64,000 nucleotides of DNA, taken from assembly GCA_034766995.1 (NCBI GenBank), contig JAWJWD010000019.1, forward strand, positions 1 through 64,000. Direction: 5' to 3'. The notes below the pieces were generated by a model, which did no database searches, was not told the DNA's origin, and saw only the letters and a program-made list of their open reading frames with translations. Within the stretch, counting starts at the first letter, position 1. Every line of letters begins with the position of its first letter. Positions 39,406 through 55,629 of the stretch are shown one piece after another. Position numbers and translations under genes: made by a program. The stretch is from Acanthacorydalis orientalis (lineage: Eukaryota > Arthropoda > Insecta > Megaloptera > Corydalidae).

Positions 39406-41334
39406 GAATCTGCTCTTATTGTACGTTATTATAGTAGATTTTGAGTTCCCTTAGTCTGATTTTGAAGTAAAATTACTGCTAGTTGAATTTAAATCATACA
39501 CTATACGAGTACAATTGAGACGTACGTTTCAGTGCAAACGTATCACAGGTTAGATTTTGTAACAGATATTAAAATTACAATCTGCTCTTATTGTTTACTT
39601 TTATTGTATATTTAGACTCTCTTCAATTGGAAGTTGAAGTATAATTACTGCCAGTTTAATTTAAATCATCCATAATAAGATTATATTTGACGTATGTTTT
39701 CAGTTCAAATGTAGCTTATCTAAAATTTGAAATCAGTAAAAATATTAGAATCTGCTCTTATTGAATACACTTATTATATATTTGTAGGTTCCTGACGTAT
39801 GATTTACTTTATCCTGATATTATCCTTTTTTTTTAATTAAAAATTTTCCTAAATCGGGACCTGGTTGTAAACGGCAAAACTTGAAACTTGCCAGACCACC
39901 TCATTTCTCGATAACGTAGTTAGAGTTCTCATTTACCGACCACAAAGTCTACAGGAAAATTCAAATTTAATTTTTAATTAAAGAATTAAAATATATTCTC
40001 TTATTATATAAATTAATTAAAGACTAGGAGTCTTCTCCTTTGTATATTTAGACTTCCCTTAGTTTGAATTTGAAGCAAAATTACTGCTAGTATACTTTGA
40101 AACATATATTATGTGAATATTCATATCAGGAATGTTTTTATTACAAATGTAGAACACCTAGAAATTGAAACGAGAATAAAAATTAGAGTCTGCTCTTATT
40201 CTACGTTATTATAGTATATTTAGAGTTCCCTTAGTTTGAATTTGAAGAAAAATTACTGCTAGTATACTTTGAAACATATATTATGTGAATATTCATATCA
40301 GGAATGTTTTATTACAAATGTAGAACACCTAGAAATTGAAACGAGAATAAAAATTAGAGTCTGCTCTTATTCTACGTTATTATAGTATATTTGGAGTTCC
40401 CTTAGTTAGATTTTGAAGTAAAATTACTGCCAGTTGAATTTAAATCGTACATTATACGGGTTTAATTGAGACCTACGTTTCAGTGCAACGTATAATCACA
40501 GTTAAAAATTTTGTAATAGATACTAAAACTATAATCTACTCTCATTGTATGTTTTAATAGTATATTTAGAGTTCTCTTACTAGGTATTTCATGTAAAACT
40601 ACTGCATCTAATTTAAATCATACACTATACGAGTACAATTGAGACGTACGTTTCAGTGCAAACGTATCACAGGTTAGATTTTGTAACAGATATTAAAATT
40701 ACAATCTGCTCTTATTGTTTACTTTTATTGTATATTTAGACTCTCTTCAATTGGAAGTTGAAGTATAATTACTGCCAGTTTAATTTAAATCATCCATAAT
40801 AAGATTATATTTGACATATGTTTTCAGTTCAAATGTAGGTTATCTAAAATTTGAAATCAGTAAAAATATTTGAATCTGCTCTTACTGAATACACTTATTA
40901 TATATTTGGAGGTTCCTTACGTATCATTTTCTTTATCCTGATTGTATTTGTATATTTGTCTGTTCTGTATTTGTTGTTTATATAATACTATGTCTGTTTT
41001 TATTGTTTGTATAATGCTTCACAACACTTTGTCTATATCATGTGCAGGTCAATGCTTCACAGCGCGTTACATTTATATAAGATTTGGAAAATTATATAAA
41101 CCTACAGCCATGAACTTTCGTGTCTGTGAAATTACACATTTATTTATTCAGTCGTGTCTAGTTTTTGAGACGATATGGTTGCTGCATATTACTGTTGTAA
41201 GATATACACTTTAATAGATATTTTCTTTAATTTTATTCGATTATAGTTTCAATACAATACGTAATTTACTTCTTAGTGTAAATATATTTTGATATAATTT
41301 ATGAATATTTCTAAATATAATATATATATATAAA

Positions 41335-41366
<32 letters not shown>

Positions 41367-41442
41367 ATTTATATCAATCATGCCATTCAATCTTTGAAAA
41401 CAAATTTGTCTATTTATATATTTGTATCTTACTTTAAATTTA
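39406..41442 (+). repeat. HOR unit 19 (2,037 bp)
   Basis: Standard organisation. Markers: I1 type B, Cys codon, TG9. First of four consecutive type B/Cys units (19-22). Confidence 0.95.
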
Positions 41443-43372
41443 GAATCTGCTCTTATTGTACGTTATTATAGTAGATTTTGAGTTCCCTTAGTCTGATTTT
41501 GAAGTAAAATTACTGCTAGTTGAATTTAAATCATACACTATACGAGTACAATTGAGACGTACGTTTCAGTGCAAACGTATCACAGGTTAGATTTTGTAAC
41601 AGATATTAAAATTACAATCTGCTCTTATTGTTTACTTTTATTGTATATTTAGACTCTCTTCAATTGGAAGTTGAAGTATAATTACTGCCAGTTTAATTTA
41701 AATCATCCATAATAAGATTATATTTGACGTATGTTTTCAGTTCAAATGTAGCTTATCTAAAATTTGAAATCAGTAAAAATATTAGAATCTGCTCTTATTG
41801 AATACACTTATTATATATTTGTAGGTTCCTGACGTATGATTTACTTTATCCTGATATTATCCTTTTTTTTTTAATTAAAAATTTTCCTAAATCGGGACCT
41901 GGTTGTAAACGGCAAAACTTGAAACTTGCCAGACCACCTCATTTCTCGATAACGTAGTTAGAGTTCTCATTTACCGACCACAAAGTCTACAGGAAAATTC
42001 AAATTTAATTTTTAATTAAAGAATTAAAATATATTCTCTTATTATATAAATTAATTAAAGACTAGGAGTCTTCTCCTTTGTATATTTAGACTTCCCTTAG
42101 TTTGAATTTGAAGCAAAATTACTGCTAGTATACTTTGAAACATATATTATGTGAATATTCATATCAGGAATGTTTTTATTACAAATGTAGAACACCTAGA
42201 AATTGAAACGAGAATAAAAATTAGAGTCTGCTCTTATTCTACGTTATTATAGTATATTTAGAGTTCCCTTAGTTTGAATTTGAAGAAAAATTACTGCTAG
42301 TATACTTTGAAACATATATTATGTGAATATTCATATCAGGAATGTTTTATTACAAATGTAGAACACCTAGAAATTGAAACGAGAATAAAAATTAGAGTCT
42401 GCTCTTATTCTACGTTATTATAGTATATTTGGAGTTCCCTTAGTTAGATTTTGAAGTAAAATTACTGCCAGTTGAATTTAAATCGTACATTATACGGGTT
42501 TAATTGAGACCTACGTTTCAGTGCAACGTATTATCACAGTTAAAAATTTTGTAATAGATACTAAAACTATAATCTACTCTCATTGTATGTTTTAATAGTA
42601 TATTTAGAGTTCTCTTACTAGGTATTTCATGTAAAACTACTGCATCTAATTTAAATCATACACTATACGAGTACAATTGAGACGTACGTTTCAGTGCAAA
42701 CGTATCACAGGTTAGATTTTGTAACAGATATTAAAATTACAATCTGCTCTTATTGTTTACTTTTATTGTATATTTAGACTCTCTTCAATTGGAAGTTGAA
42801 GTATAATTACTGCCAGTTTAATTTAAATCATCCATAATAAGATTATATTTGACATATGTTTTCAGTTCAAATGTAGGTTATCTAAAATTTGAAATCAGTA
42901 AAAATATTTGAATCTGCTCTTACTGAATACACTTATTATATATTTGGAGGTTCCTTACGTATCATTTTCTTTATCCTGATTGTATTTGTATATTTGTCTG
43001 TTCTGTATTTGTTGTTTATATAATACTATGTCTGTTTTTATTGTTTGTATAATGCTTCACAACACTTTGTCTATATCATGTGCAGGTCAATGCTTCACAG
43101 CGCGTTACATTTATATAAGATTTGGAAAATTATATAAACCTACAGCCATGAACTTTCGTGTCTGTGAAATTACACATTTATTTATTCAGTCGTGTCTAGT
43201 TTTTGAGACGATATGGTTGCTGCATATTACTGTTGTAAGATATACACTTTAATAGATATTTTCTTTAATTTTATTCGATTATAGTTTCAATACAATACGT
43301 AATTTACTTCTTAGTGTAAATATATTTTGATATAATTTATGAATATTTCTAAATATAATATATATATATAAA

Positions 43373-43404
<32 letters not shown>

Positions 43405-43480
43405 ATTTATATCAATCATGCCATTCAATCTTTGAAAACAAATTTGTCTATTTATATATTTGTATCTTACTTTAAATTTA
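41443..43480 (+). repeat. HOR unit 20 (2,038 bp)
   Basis: Standard organisation. I1 is type B but with T10 instead of T9. M6 has 'cgtattatc' while M7 keeps 'cagtgcaaa', a combination that splits the two markers linked in units 2, 6 and 9. Cys codon, TG9. Confidence 0.95.
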
Positions 43481-45409
43481 GAATCTGCTCTTATTGTACG
43501 TTATTATAGTAGATTTTGAGTTCCCTTAGTCTGATTTTGAAGTAAAATTACTGCTAGTTGAATTTAAATCATACACTATACGAGTACAATTGAGACGTAC
43601 GTTTCAGTGCAAACGTATCACAGGTTAGATTTTGTAACAGATATTAAAATTACAATCTGCTCTTATTGTTTACTTTTATTGTATATTTAGACTCTCTTCA
43701 ATTGGAAGTTGAAGTATAATTACTGCCAGTTTAATTTAAATCATCCATAATAAGATTATATTTGACGTATGTTTTCAGTTCAAATGTAGCTTATCTAAAA
43801 TTTGAAATCAGTAAAAATATTAGAATCTGCTCTTATTGAATACACTTATTATATATTTGTAGGTTCCTGACGTATGATTTACTTTATCCTGATATTATCC
43901 TTTTTTTTTAATTAAAAATTTTCCTAAATCGGGACCTGGTTGTAAACGGCAAAACTTGAAACTTGCCAGACCACCTCATTTCTCGATAACGTAGTTAGAG
44001 TTCTCATTTACCGACCACAAAGTCTACAGGAAAATTCAAATTTAATTTTTAATTAAAGAATTAAAATATATTCTCTTATTATATAAATTAATTAAAGACT
44101 AGGAGTCTTCTCCTTTGTATATTTAGACTTCCCTTAGTTTGAATTTGAAGCAAAATTACTGCTAGTATACTTTGAAACATATATTATGTGAATATTCATA
44201 TCAGGAATGTTTTTATTACAAATGTAGAACACCTAGAAATTGAAACGAGAATAAAAATTAGAGTCTGCTCTTATTCTACGTTATTATAGTATATTTAGAG
44301 TTCCCTTAGTTTGAATTTGAAGAAAAATTACTGCTAGTATACTTTGAAACATATATTATGTGAATATTCATATCAGGAATGTTTTATTACAAATGTAGAA
44401 CACCTAGAAATTGAAACGAGAATAAAAATTAGAGTCTGCTCTTATTCTACGTTATTATAGTATATTTGGAGTTCCCTTAGTTAGATTTTGAAGTAAAATT
44501 ACTGCCAGTTGAATTTAAATCGTACATTATACGGGTTTAATTGAGACCTACGTTTCAGTGCAACGTATAATCACAGTTAAAAATTTTGTAATAGATACTA
44601 AAACTATAATCTACTCTCATTGTATGTTTTAATAGTATATTTAGAGTTCTCTTACTAGGTATTTCATGTAAAACTACTGCATCTAATTTAAATCATACAC
44701 TATACGAGTACAATTGAGACGTACGTTTCAGTGCAAACGTATCACAGGTTAGATTTTGTAACAGATATTAAAATTACAATCTGCTCTTATTGTTTACTTT
44801 TATTGTATATTTAGACTCTCTTCAATTGGAAGTTGAAGTATAATTACTGCCAGTTTAATTTAAATCATCCATAATAAGATTATATTTGACATATGTTTTC
44901 AGTTCAAATGTAGGTTATCTAAAATTTGAAATCAGTAAAAATATTTGAATCTGCTCTTACTGAATACACTTATTATATATTTGGAGGTTCCTTACGTATC
45001 ATTTTCTTTATCCTGATTGTATTTGTATATTTGTCTGTTCTGTATTTGTTGTTTATATAATACTATGTCTGTTTTTATTGTTTGTATAATGCTTCACAAC
45101 ACTTTGTCTATATCATGTGCAGGTCAATGCTTCACAGCGCGTTACATTTATATAAGATTTGGAAAATTATATAAACCTACAGCCATGAACTTTCGTGTCT
45201 GTGAAATTACACATTTATTTATTCAGTCGTGTCTAGTTTTTGAGACGATATGGTTGCTGCATATTACTGTTGTAAGATATACACTTTAATAGATATTTTC
45301 TTTAATTTTATTCGATTATAGTTTCAATACAATACGTAATTTACTTCTTAGTGTAAATATATTTTGATATAATTTATGAATATTTCTAAATATAATATAT
45401 ATATATAAA

Positions 45410-45440
<31 letters not shown>

Positions 45441-45513
45441 TATATCAATCATGCCATTCAATCTTTGAAAACAAATTTGTCTATTTATATATTTGTATCT
45501 TACTTTAAATTTA
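43481..45513 (+). repeat. HOR unit 21 (2,033 bp)
   Basis: Shortest unit. Markers: I1 type B, Cys codon, TG8 combined with a short right TA run, which accounts for the missing bases. Confidence 0.95.
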
Positions 45514-47442
45514 GAATCTGCTCTTATTGTACGTTATTATAGTAGATTTTGAGTTCCCTTAGTCTGATTTTGAAGTAAAATTACTGCTAGTTGAATTTAA
45601 ATCATACACTATACGAGTACAATTGAGACGTACGTTTCAGTGCAAACGTATCACAGGTTAGATTTTGTAACAGATATTAAAATTACAATCTGCTCTTATT
45701 GTTTACTTTTATTGTATATTTAGACTCTCTTCAATTGGAAGTTGAAGTATAATTACTGCCAGTTTAATTTAAATCATCCATAATAAGATTATATTTGACG
45801 TATGTTTTCAGTTCAAATGTAGCTTATCTAAAATTTGAAATCAGTAAAAATATTAGAATCTGCTCTTATTGAATACACTTATTATATATTTGTAGGTTCC
45901 TGACGTATGATTTACTTTATCCTGATATTATCCTTTTTTTTTAATTAAAAATTTTCCTAAATCGGGACCTGGTTGTAAACGGCAAAACTTGAAACTTGCC
46001 AGACCACCTCATTTCTCGATAACGTAGTTAGAGTTCTCATTTACCGACCACAAAGTCTACAGGAAAATTCAAATTTAATTTTTAATTAAAGAATTAAAAT
46101 ATATTCTCTTATTATATAAATTAATTAAAGACTAGGAGTCTTCTCCTTTGTATATTTAGACTTCCCTTAGTTTGAATTTGAAGCAAAATTACTGCTAGTA
46201 TACTTTGAAACATATATTATGTGAATATTCATATCAGGAATGTTTTTATTACAAATGTAGAACACCTAGAAATTGAAACGAGAATAAAAATTAGAGTCTG
46301 CTCTTATTCTACGTTATTATAGTATATTTAGAGTTCCCTTAGTTTGAATTTGAAGAAAAATTACTGCTAGTATACTTTGAAACATATATTATGTGAATAT
46401 TCATATCAGGAATGTTTTATTACAAATGTAGAACACCTAGAAATTGAAACGAGAATAAAAATTAGAGTCTGCTCTTATTCTACGTTATTATAGTATATTT
46501 GGAGTTCCCTTAGTTAGATTTTGAAGTAAAATTACTGCCAGTTGAATTTAAATCGTACATTATACGGGTTTAATTGAGACCTACGTTTCAGTGCAACGTA
46601 TAATCACAGTTAAAAATTTTGTAATAGATACTAAAACTATAATCTACTCTCATTGTATGTTTTAATAGTATATTTAGAGTTCTCTTACTAGGTATTTCAT
46701 GTAAAACTACTGCATCTAATTTAAATCATACACTATACGAGTACAATTGAGACGTACGTTTCAGTGCAAACGTATCACAGGTTAGATTTTGTAACAGATA
46801 TTAAAATTACAATCTGCTCTTATTGTTTACTTTTATTGTATATTTAGACTCTCTTCAATTGGAAGTTGAAGTATAATTACTGCCAGTTTAATTTAAATCA
46901 TCCATAATAAGATTATATTTGACATATGTTTTCAGTTCAAATGTAGGTTATCTAAAATTTGAAATCAGTAAAAATATTTGAATCTGCTCTTACTGAATAC
47001 ACTTATTATATATTTGGAGGTTCCTTACGTATCATTTTCTTTATCCTGATTGTATTTGTATATTTGTCTGTTCTGTATTTGTTGTTTATATAATACTATG
47101 TCTGTTTTTATTGTTTGTATAATGCTTCACAACACTTTGTCTATATCATGTGCAGGTCAATGCTTCACAGCGCGTTACATTTATATAAGATTTGGAAAAT
47201 TATATAAACCTACAGCCATGAACTTTCGTGTCTGTGAAATTACACATTTATTTATTCAGTCGTGTCTAGTTTTTGAGACGATATGGTTGCTGCATATTAC
47301 TGTTGTAAGATATACACTTTAATAGATATTTTCTTTAATTTTATTCGATTATAGTTTCAATACAATACGTAATTTACTTCTTAGTGTAAATATATTTTGA
47401 TATAATTTATGAATATTTCTAAATATAATATATATATATAAA

Positions 47443-47474
<32 letters not shown>

Positions 47475-47550
47475 ATTTATATCAATCATGCCATTCAATC
47501 TTTGAAAACAAATTTGTCTATTTATATATTTGTATCTTACTTTAAATTTA
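45514..47550 (+). repeat. HOR unit 22 (2,037 bp)
   Basis: Standard organisation. Markers: I1 type B, Cys codon, TG9. Confidence 0.95.
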
Positions 47551-49480
47551 GAATCTGCTCTTATTGTACGTTATTATAGTAGATTTTGAGTTCCCTTAGT
47601 CTGATTTTGAAGTAAAATTACTGCTAGTTGAATTTAAATCATACACTATACGAGTACAATTGAGACGTACGTTTCAGTGCAAACGTATCACAGGTTAGAT
47701 TTTGTAACAGATATTAAAATTACAATCTGCTCTTATTGTTTACTTTTATTGTATATTTAGACTCTCTTCAATTGGAAGTTGAAGTATAATTACTGCCAGT
47801 TTAATTTAAATCATCCATAATAAGATTATATTTGACGTATGTTTTCAGTTCAAATGTAGCTTATCTAAAATTTGAAATCAGTAAAAATATTAGAATCTGC
47901 TCTTATTGAATACACTTATTATATATTTGTAGGTTCCTGACGTATGATTTACTTTATCCTGATATTATCCTTTTTTTTTTAATTAAAAAAGTTTCCTAAA
48001 TCGGGACCTGGTTGTAAACGGCAAAATTTGAACTTGCCAGACCACCTCATTTCTCGATAACGTAGTTAGAGTTCTCATTTACCGACCACAAAGTCTACAG
48101 GAAAATTCAAATTTAATTTTTAATTAAAGAATTAAAATATATTCTCTTATTATATAAATTAATTAAAGACTAGGAGTCTTCTCCTTTGTATATTTAGACT
48201 TCCCTTAGTTTGAATTTGAAGCAAAATTACTGCTAGTATACTTTGAAACATATATTATGTGAATATTCATATCAGGAATGTTTTTATTACAAATGTAGAA
48301 CACCTAGAAATTGAAACGAGAATAAAAATTAGAGTCTGCTCTTATTCTACGTTATTATAGTATATTTAGAGTTCCCTTAGTTTGAATTTGAAGAAAAATT
48401 ACTGCTAGTATACTTTGAAACATATATTATGTGAATATTCATATCAGGAATGTTTTATTACAAATGTAGAACACCTAGAAATTGAAACGAGAATAAAAAT
48501 TAGAGTCTGCTCTTATTCTACGTTATTATAGTATATTTGGAGTTCCCTTAGTTAGATTTTGAAGTAAAATTACTGCCAGTTGAATTTAAATCGTACATTA
48601 TACGGGTTTAATTGAGACCTACGTTTCAGTGCAACGTATAATCACAGTTAAAAATTTTGTAATAGATACTAAAACTATAATCTACTCTCATTGTATGTTT
48701 TAATAGTATATTTAGAGTTCTCTTACTAGGTATTTCATGTAAAACTACTGCATCTAATTTAAATCATACACTATACGAGTACAATTGAGACGTACGTTTC
48801 AGTGCAAACGTATCACAGGTTAGATTTTGTAACAGATATTAAAATTACAATCTGCTCTTATTGTTTACTTTTATTGTATATTTAGACTCTCTTCAATTGG
48901 AAGTTGAAGTATAATTACTGCCAGTTTAATTTAAATCATCCATAATAAGATTATATTTGACATATGTTTTCAGTTCAAATGTAGGTTATCTAAAATTTGA
49001 AATCAGTAAAAATATTTGAATCTGCTCTTACTGAATACACTTATTATATATTTGGAGGTTCCTTACGTATCATTTTCTTTATCCTGATTGTATTTGTATA
49101 TTTGTCTGTTCTGTATTTGTTATTTATATAATACTATGTCTGTTTTTATTGTTTGTATAATGCTTCACAACACTTTGTCTATATCATGTGCAGGTCAATG
49201 CTTCACAGCGCGTTACATTTATATAAGATTTGGAAAATTATATAAACCTACAGCCATGAACTTTCGTGTCTGTGAAATTACACATTTATTTATTCAGTCG
49301 TGTCTAGTTTTTGAGACGATATGGTTGCTGCATATTACTGTTGTAAGATATACACTTTAATAGATATTTTCTTTAATTTTATTCGATTATAGTTTCAATA
49401 CAATACGTAATTTACTTCTTAGTGTAAATATATTTTGATATAATTTATGAATATTTCTAAATATAATATATATATATAAA

Positions 49481-49516
<36 letters not shown>

Positions 49517-49588
49517 ATATCAATCATGCCATTCAATCTTTGAAAACAAATTTGTCTATTTATATATTTGTATCTTACTTTAAATTTA
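47551..49588 (+). repeat. HOR unit 23 (2,038 bp)
   Basis: Standard organisation. Markers: I1 type A, Tyr codon, TG8. Confidence 0.95.
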
Positions 49589-51518
49589 GAATCTGCTCTT
49601 ATTGTACGTTATTATAGTAGATTTTGAGTTCCCTTAGTCTGATTTTGAAGTAAAATTACTGCTAGTTGAATTTAAATCATACACTATACGAGTACAATTG
49701 AGACGTACGTTTCAGTGCAAACGTATCACAGGTTAGATTTTGTAACAGATATTAAAATTACAATCTGCTCTTATTGTTTACTTTTATTGTATATTTAGAC
49801 TCTCTTCAATTGGAAGTTGAAGTATAATTACTGCCAGTTTAATTTAAATCATCCATAATAAGATTATATTTGACGTATGTTTTCAGTTCAAATGTAGCTT
49901 ATCTAAAATTTGAAATCAGTAAAAATATTAGAATCTGCTCTTATTGAATACACTTATTATATATTTGTAGGTTCCTGACGTATGATTTACTTTATCCTGA
50001 TATTATCCTTTTTTTTTTAATTAAAAAAGTTTCCTAAATCGGGACCTGGTTGTAAACGGCAAAATTTGAACTTGCCAGACCACCTCATTTCTCGATAACG
50101 TAGTTAGAGTTCTCATTTACCGACCACAAAGTCTACAGGAAAATTCAAATTTAATTTTTAATTAAAGAATTAAAATATATTCTCTTATTATATAAATTAA
50201 TTAAAGACTAGGAGTCTTCTCCTTTGTATATTTAGACTTCCCTTAGTTTGAATTTGAAGCAAAATTACTGCTAGTATACTTTGAAACATATATTATGTGA
50301 ATATTCATATCAGGAATGTTTTTATTACAAATGTAGAACACCTAGAAATTGAAACGAGAATAAAAATTAGAGTCTGCTCTTATTCTACGTTATTATAGTA
50401 TATTTAGAGTTCCCTTAGTTTGAATTTGAAGAAAAATTACTGCTAGTATACTTTGAAACATATATTATGTGAATATTCATATCAGGAATGTTTTATTACA
50501 AATGTAGAACACCTAGAAATTGAAACGAGAATAAAAATTAGAGTCTGCTCTTATTCTACGTTATTATAGTATATTTGGAGTTCCCTTAGTTAGATTTTGA
50601 AGTAAAATTACTGCCAGTTGAATTTAAATCGTACATTATACGGGTTTAATTGAGACCTACGTTTCAGTGCAACGTATAATCACAGTTAAAAATTTTGTAA
50701 TAGATACTAAAACTATAATCTACTCTCATTGTATGTTTTAATAGTATATTTAGAGTTCTCTTACTAGGTATTTCATGTAAAACTACTGCATCTAATTTAA
50801 ATCATACACTATACGAGTACAATTGAGACGTACGTTTCAGTGCAAACGTATCACAGGTTAGATTTTGTAACAGATATTAAAATTACAATCTGCTCTTATT
50901 GTTTACTTTTATTGTATATTTAGACTCTCTTCAATTGGAAGTTGAAGTATAATTACTGCCAGTTTAATTTAAATCATCCATAATAAGATTATATTTGACA
51001 TATGTTTTCAGTTCAAATGTAGGTTATCTAAAATTTGAAATCAGTAAAAATATTTGAATCTGCTCTTACTGAATACACTTATTATATATTTGGAGGTTCC
51101 TTACGTATCATTTTCTTTATCCTGATTGTATTTGTATATTTGTCTGTTCTGTATTTGTTATTTATATAATACTATGTCTGTTTTTATTGTTTGTATAATG
51201 CTTCACAACACTTTGTCTATATCATGTGCAGGTCAATGCTTCACAGCGCGTTACATTTATATAAGATTTGGAAAATTATATAAACCTACAGCCATGAACT
51301 TTCGTGTCTGTGAAATTACACATTTATTTATTCAGTCGTGTCTAGTTTTTGAGACGATATGGTTGCTGCATATTACTGTTGTAAGATATACACTTTAATA
51401 GATATTTTCTTTAATTTTATTCGATTATAGTTTCAATACAATACGTAATTTACTTCTTAGTGTAAATATATTTTGATATAATTTATGAATATTTCTAAAT
51501 ATAATATATATATATAAA

Positions 51519-51554
<36 letters not shown>

Positions 51555-51626
51555 ATATCAATCATGCCATTCAATCTTTGAAAACAAATTTGTCTATTTA
51601 TATATTTGTATCTTACTTTAAATTTA
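49589..51626 (+). repeat. HOR unit 24 (2,038 bp)
   Basis: Standard organisation. Same markers as unit 23: I1 type A, Tyr codon, TG8. Confidence 0.95.
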
Positions 51627-53555
51627 GAATCTGCTCTTATTGTACGTTATTATAGTAGATTTTGAGTTCCCTTAGTCTGATTTTGAAGTAAAATTACTGC
51701 TAGTTGAATTTAAATCATACACTATACGAGTACAATTGAGACGTACGTTTCAGTGCAAACGTATCACAGGTTAGATTTTGTAACAGATATTAAAATTACA
51801 ATCTGCTCTTATTGTTTACTTTTATTGTATATTTAGACTCTCTTCAATTGGAAGTTGAAGTATAATTACTGCCAGTTTAATTTAAATCATCCATAATAAG
51901 ATTATATTTGACGTATGTTTTCAGTTCAAATGTAGCTTATCTAAAATTTGAAATCAGTAAAAATATTAGAATCTGCTCTTATTGAATACACTTATTATAT
52001 ATTTGTAGGTTCCTGACGTATGATTTACTTTATCCTGATATTATCCTTTTTTTTTAATTAAAAATTTTCCTAAATCGGGACCTGGTTGTAAACGGCAAAA
52101 CTTGAAACTTGCCAGACCACCTCATTTCTCGATAACGTAGTTAGAGTTCTCATTTACCGACCACAAAGTCTACAGGAAAATTCAAATTTAATTTTTAATT
52201 AAAGAATTAAAATATATTCTCTTATTATATAAATTAATTAAAGACTAGGAGTCTTCTCCTTTGTATATTTAGACTTCCCTTAGTTTGAATTTGAAGCAAA
52301 ATTACTGCTAGTATACTTTGAAACATATATTATGTGAATATTCATATCAGGAATGTTTTTATTACAAATGTAGAACACCTAGAAATTGAAACGAGAATAA
52401 AAATTAGAGTCTGCTCTTATTCTACGTTATTATAGTATATTTAGAGTTCCCTTAGTTTGAATTTGAAGAAAAATTACTGCTAGTATACTTTGAAACATAT
52501 ATTATGTGAATATTCATATCAGGAATGTTTTATTACAAATGTAGAACACCTAGAAATTGAAACGAGAATAAAAATTAGAGTCTGCTCTTATTCTACGTTA
52601 TTATAGTATATTTGGAGTTCCCTTAGTTAGATTTTGAAGTAAAATTACTGCCAGTTGAATTTAAATCGTACATTATACGGGTTTAATTGAGACCTACGTT
52701 TCAGTGCAACGTATAATCACAGTTAAAAATTTTGTAATAGATACTAAAACTATAATCTACTCTCATTGTATGTTTTAATAGTATATTTAGAGTTCTCTTA
52801 CTAGGTATTTCATGTAAAACTACTGCATCTAATTTAAATCATACACTATACGAGTACAATTGAGACGTACGTTTCAGTGCAAACGTATCACAGGTTAGAT
52901 TTTGTAACAGATATTAAAATTACAATCTGCTCTTATTGTTTACTTTTATTGTATATTTAGACTCTCTTCAATTGGAAGTTGAAGTATAATTACTGCCAGT
53001 TTAATTTAAATCATCCATAATAAGATTATATTTGACATATGTTTTCAGTTCAAATGTAGGTTATCTAAAATTTGAAATCAGTAAAAATATTTGAATCTGC
53101 TCTTACTGAATACACTTATTATATATTTGGAGGTTCCTTACGTATCATTTTCTTTATCCTGATTGTATTTGTATATTTGTCTGTTCTGTATTTGTTGTTT
53201 ATATAATACTATGTCTGTTTTTATTGTTTGTATAATGCTTCACAACACTTTGTCTATATCATGTGCAGGTCAATGCTTCACAGCGCGTTACATTTATATA
53301 AGATTTGGAAAATTATATAAACCTACAGCCATGAACTTTCGTGTCTGTGAAATTACACATTTATTTATTCAGTCGTGTCTAGTTTTTGAGACGATATGGT
53401 TGCTGCATATTACTGTTGTAAGATATACACTTTAATAGATATTTTCTTTAATTTTATTCGATTATAGTTTCAATACAATACGTAATTTACTTCTTAGTGT
53501 AAATATATTTTGATATAATTTATGAATATTTCTAAATATAATATATATATATAAA

Positions 53556-53587
<32 letters not shown>

Positions 53588-53663
53588 ATTTATATCAATC
53601 ATGCCATTCAATCTTTGAAAACAAATTTGTCTATTTATATATTTGTATCTTACTTTAAATTTA
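51627..53663 (+). repeat. HOR unit 25 (2,037 bp)
   Basis: Standard organisation. Markers: I1 type B, Cys codon, TG9. Last type B unit in the window. Confidence 0.95.
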
Positions 53664-55593
53664 GAATCTGCTCTTATTGTACGTTATTATAGTAGATTTT
53701 GAGTTCCCTTAGTCTGATTTTGAAGTAAAATTACTGCTAGTTGAATTTAAATCATACACTATACGAGTACAATTGAGACGTACGTTTCAGTGCAAACGTA
53801 TCACAGGTTAGATTTTGTAACAGATATTAAAATTACAATCTGCTCTTATTGTTTACTTTTATTGTATATTTAGACTCTCTTCAATTGGAAGTTGAAGTAT
53901 AATTACTGCCAGTTTAATTTAAATCATCCATAATAAGATTATATTTGACGTATGTTTTCAGTTCAAATGTAGCTTATCTAAAATTTGAAATCAGTAAAAA
54001 TATTAGAATCTGCTCTTATTGAATACACTTATTATATATTTGTAGGTTCCTGACGTATGATTTACTTTATCCTGATATTATCCTTTTTTTTTTAATTAAA
54101 AAAGTTTCCTAAATCGGGACCTGGTTGTAAACGGCAAAATTTGAACTTGCCAGACCACCTCATTTCTCGATAACGTAGTTAGAGTTCTCATTTACCGACC
54201 ACAAAGTCTACAGGAAAATTCAAATTTAATTTTTAATTAAAGAATTAAAATATATTCTCTTATTATATAAATTAATTAAAGACTAGGAGTCTTCTCCTTT
54301 GTATATTTAGACTTCCCTTAGTTTGAATTTGAAGCAAAATTACTGCTAGTATACTTTGAAACATATATTATGTGAATATTCATATCAGGAATGTTTTTAT
54401 TACAAATGTAGAACACCTAGAAATTGAAACGAGAATAAAAATTAGAGTCTGCTCTTATTCTACGTTATTATAGTATATTTAGAGTTCCCTTAGTTTGAAT
54501 TTGAAGAAAAATTACTGCTAGTATACTTTGAAACATATATTATGTGAATATTCATATCAGGAATGTTTTATTACAAATGTAGAACACCTAGAAATTGAAA
54601 CGAGAATAAAAATTAGAGTCTGCTCTTATTCTACGTTATTATAGTATATTTGGAGTTCCCTTAGTTAGATTTTGAAGTAAAATTACTGCCAGTTGAATTT
54701 AAATCGTACATTATACGGGTTTAATTGAGACCTACGTTTCAGTGCAACGTATAATCACAGTTAAAAATTTTGTAATAGATACTAAAACTATAATCTACTC
54801 TCATTGTATGTTTTAATAGTATATTTAGAGTTCTCTTACTAGGTATTTCATGTAAAACTACTGCATCTAATTTAAATCATACACTATACGAGTACAATTG
54901 AGACGTACGTTTCAGTGCAAACGTATCACAGGTTAGATTTTGTAACAGATATTAAAATTACAATCTGCTCTTATTGTTTACTTTTATTGTATATTTAGAC
55001 TCTCTTCAATTGGAAGTTGAAGTATAATTACTGCCAGTTTAATTTAAATCATCCATAATAAGATTATATTTGACATATGTTTTCAGTTCAAATGTAGGTT
55101 ATCTAAAATTTGAAATCAGTAAAAATATTTGAATCTGCTCTTACTGAATACACTTATTATATATTTGGAGGTTCCTTACGTATCATTTTCTTTATCCTGA
55201 TTGTATTTGTATATTTGTCTGTTCTGTATTTGTTATTTATATAATACTATGTCTGTTTTTATTGTTTGTATAATGCTTCACAACACTTTGTCTATATCAT
55301 GTGCAGGTCAATGCTTCACAGCGCGTTACATTTATATAAGATTTGGAAAATTATATAAACCTACAGCCATGAACTTTCGTGTCTGTGAAATTACACATTT
55401 ATTTATTCAGTCGTGTCTAGTTTTTGAGACGATATGGTTGCTGCATATTACTGTTGTAAGATATACACTTTAATAGATATTTTCTTTAATTTTATTCGAT
55501 TATAGTTTCAATACAATACGTAATTTACTTCTTAGTGTAAATATATTTTGATATAATTTATGAATATTTCTAAATATAATATATATATATAAA

Positions 55594-55629
<36 letters not shown>
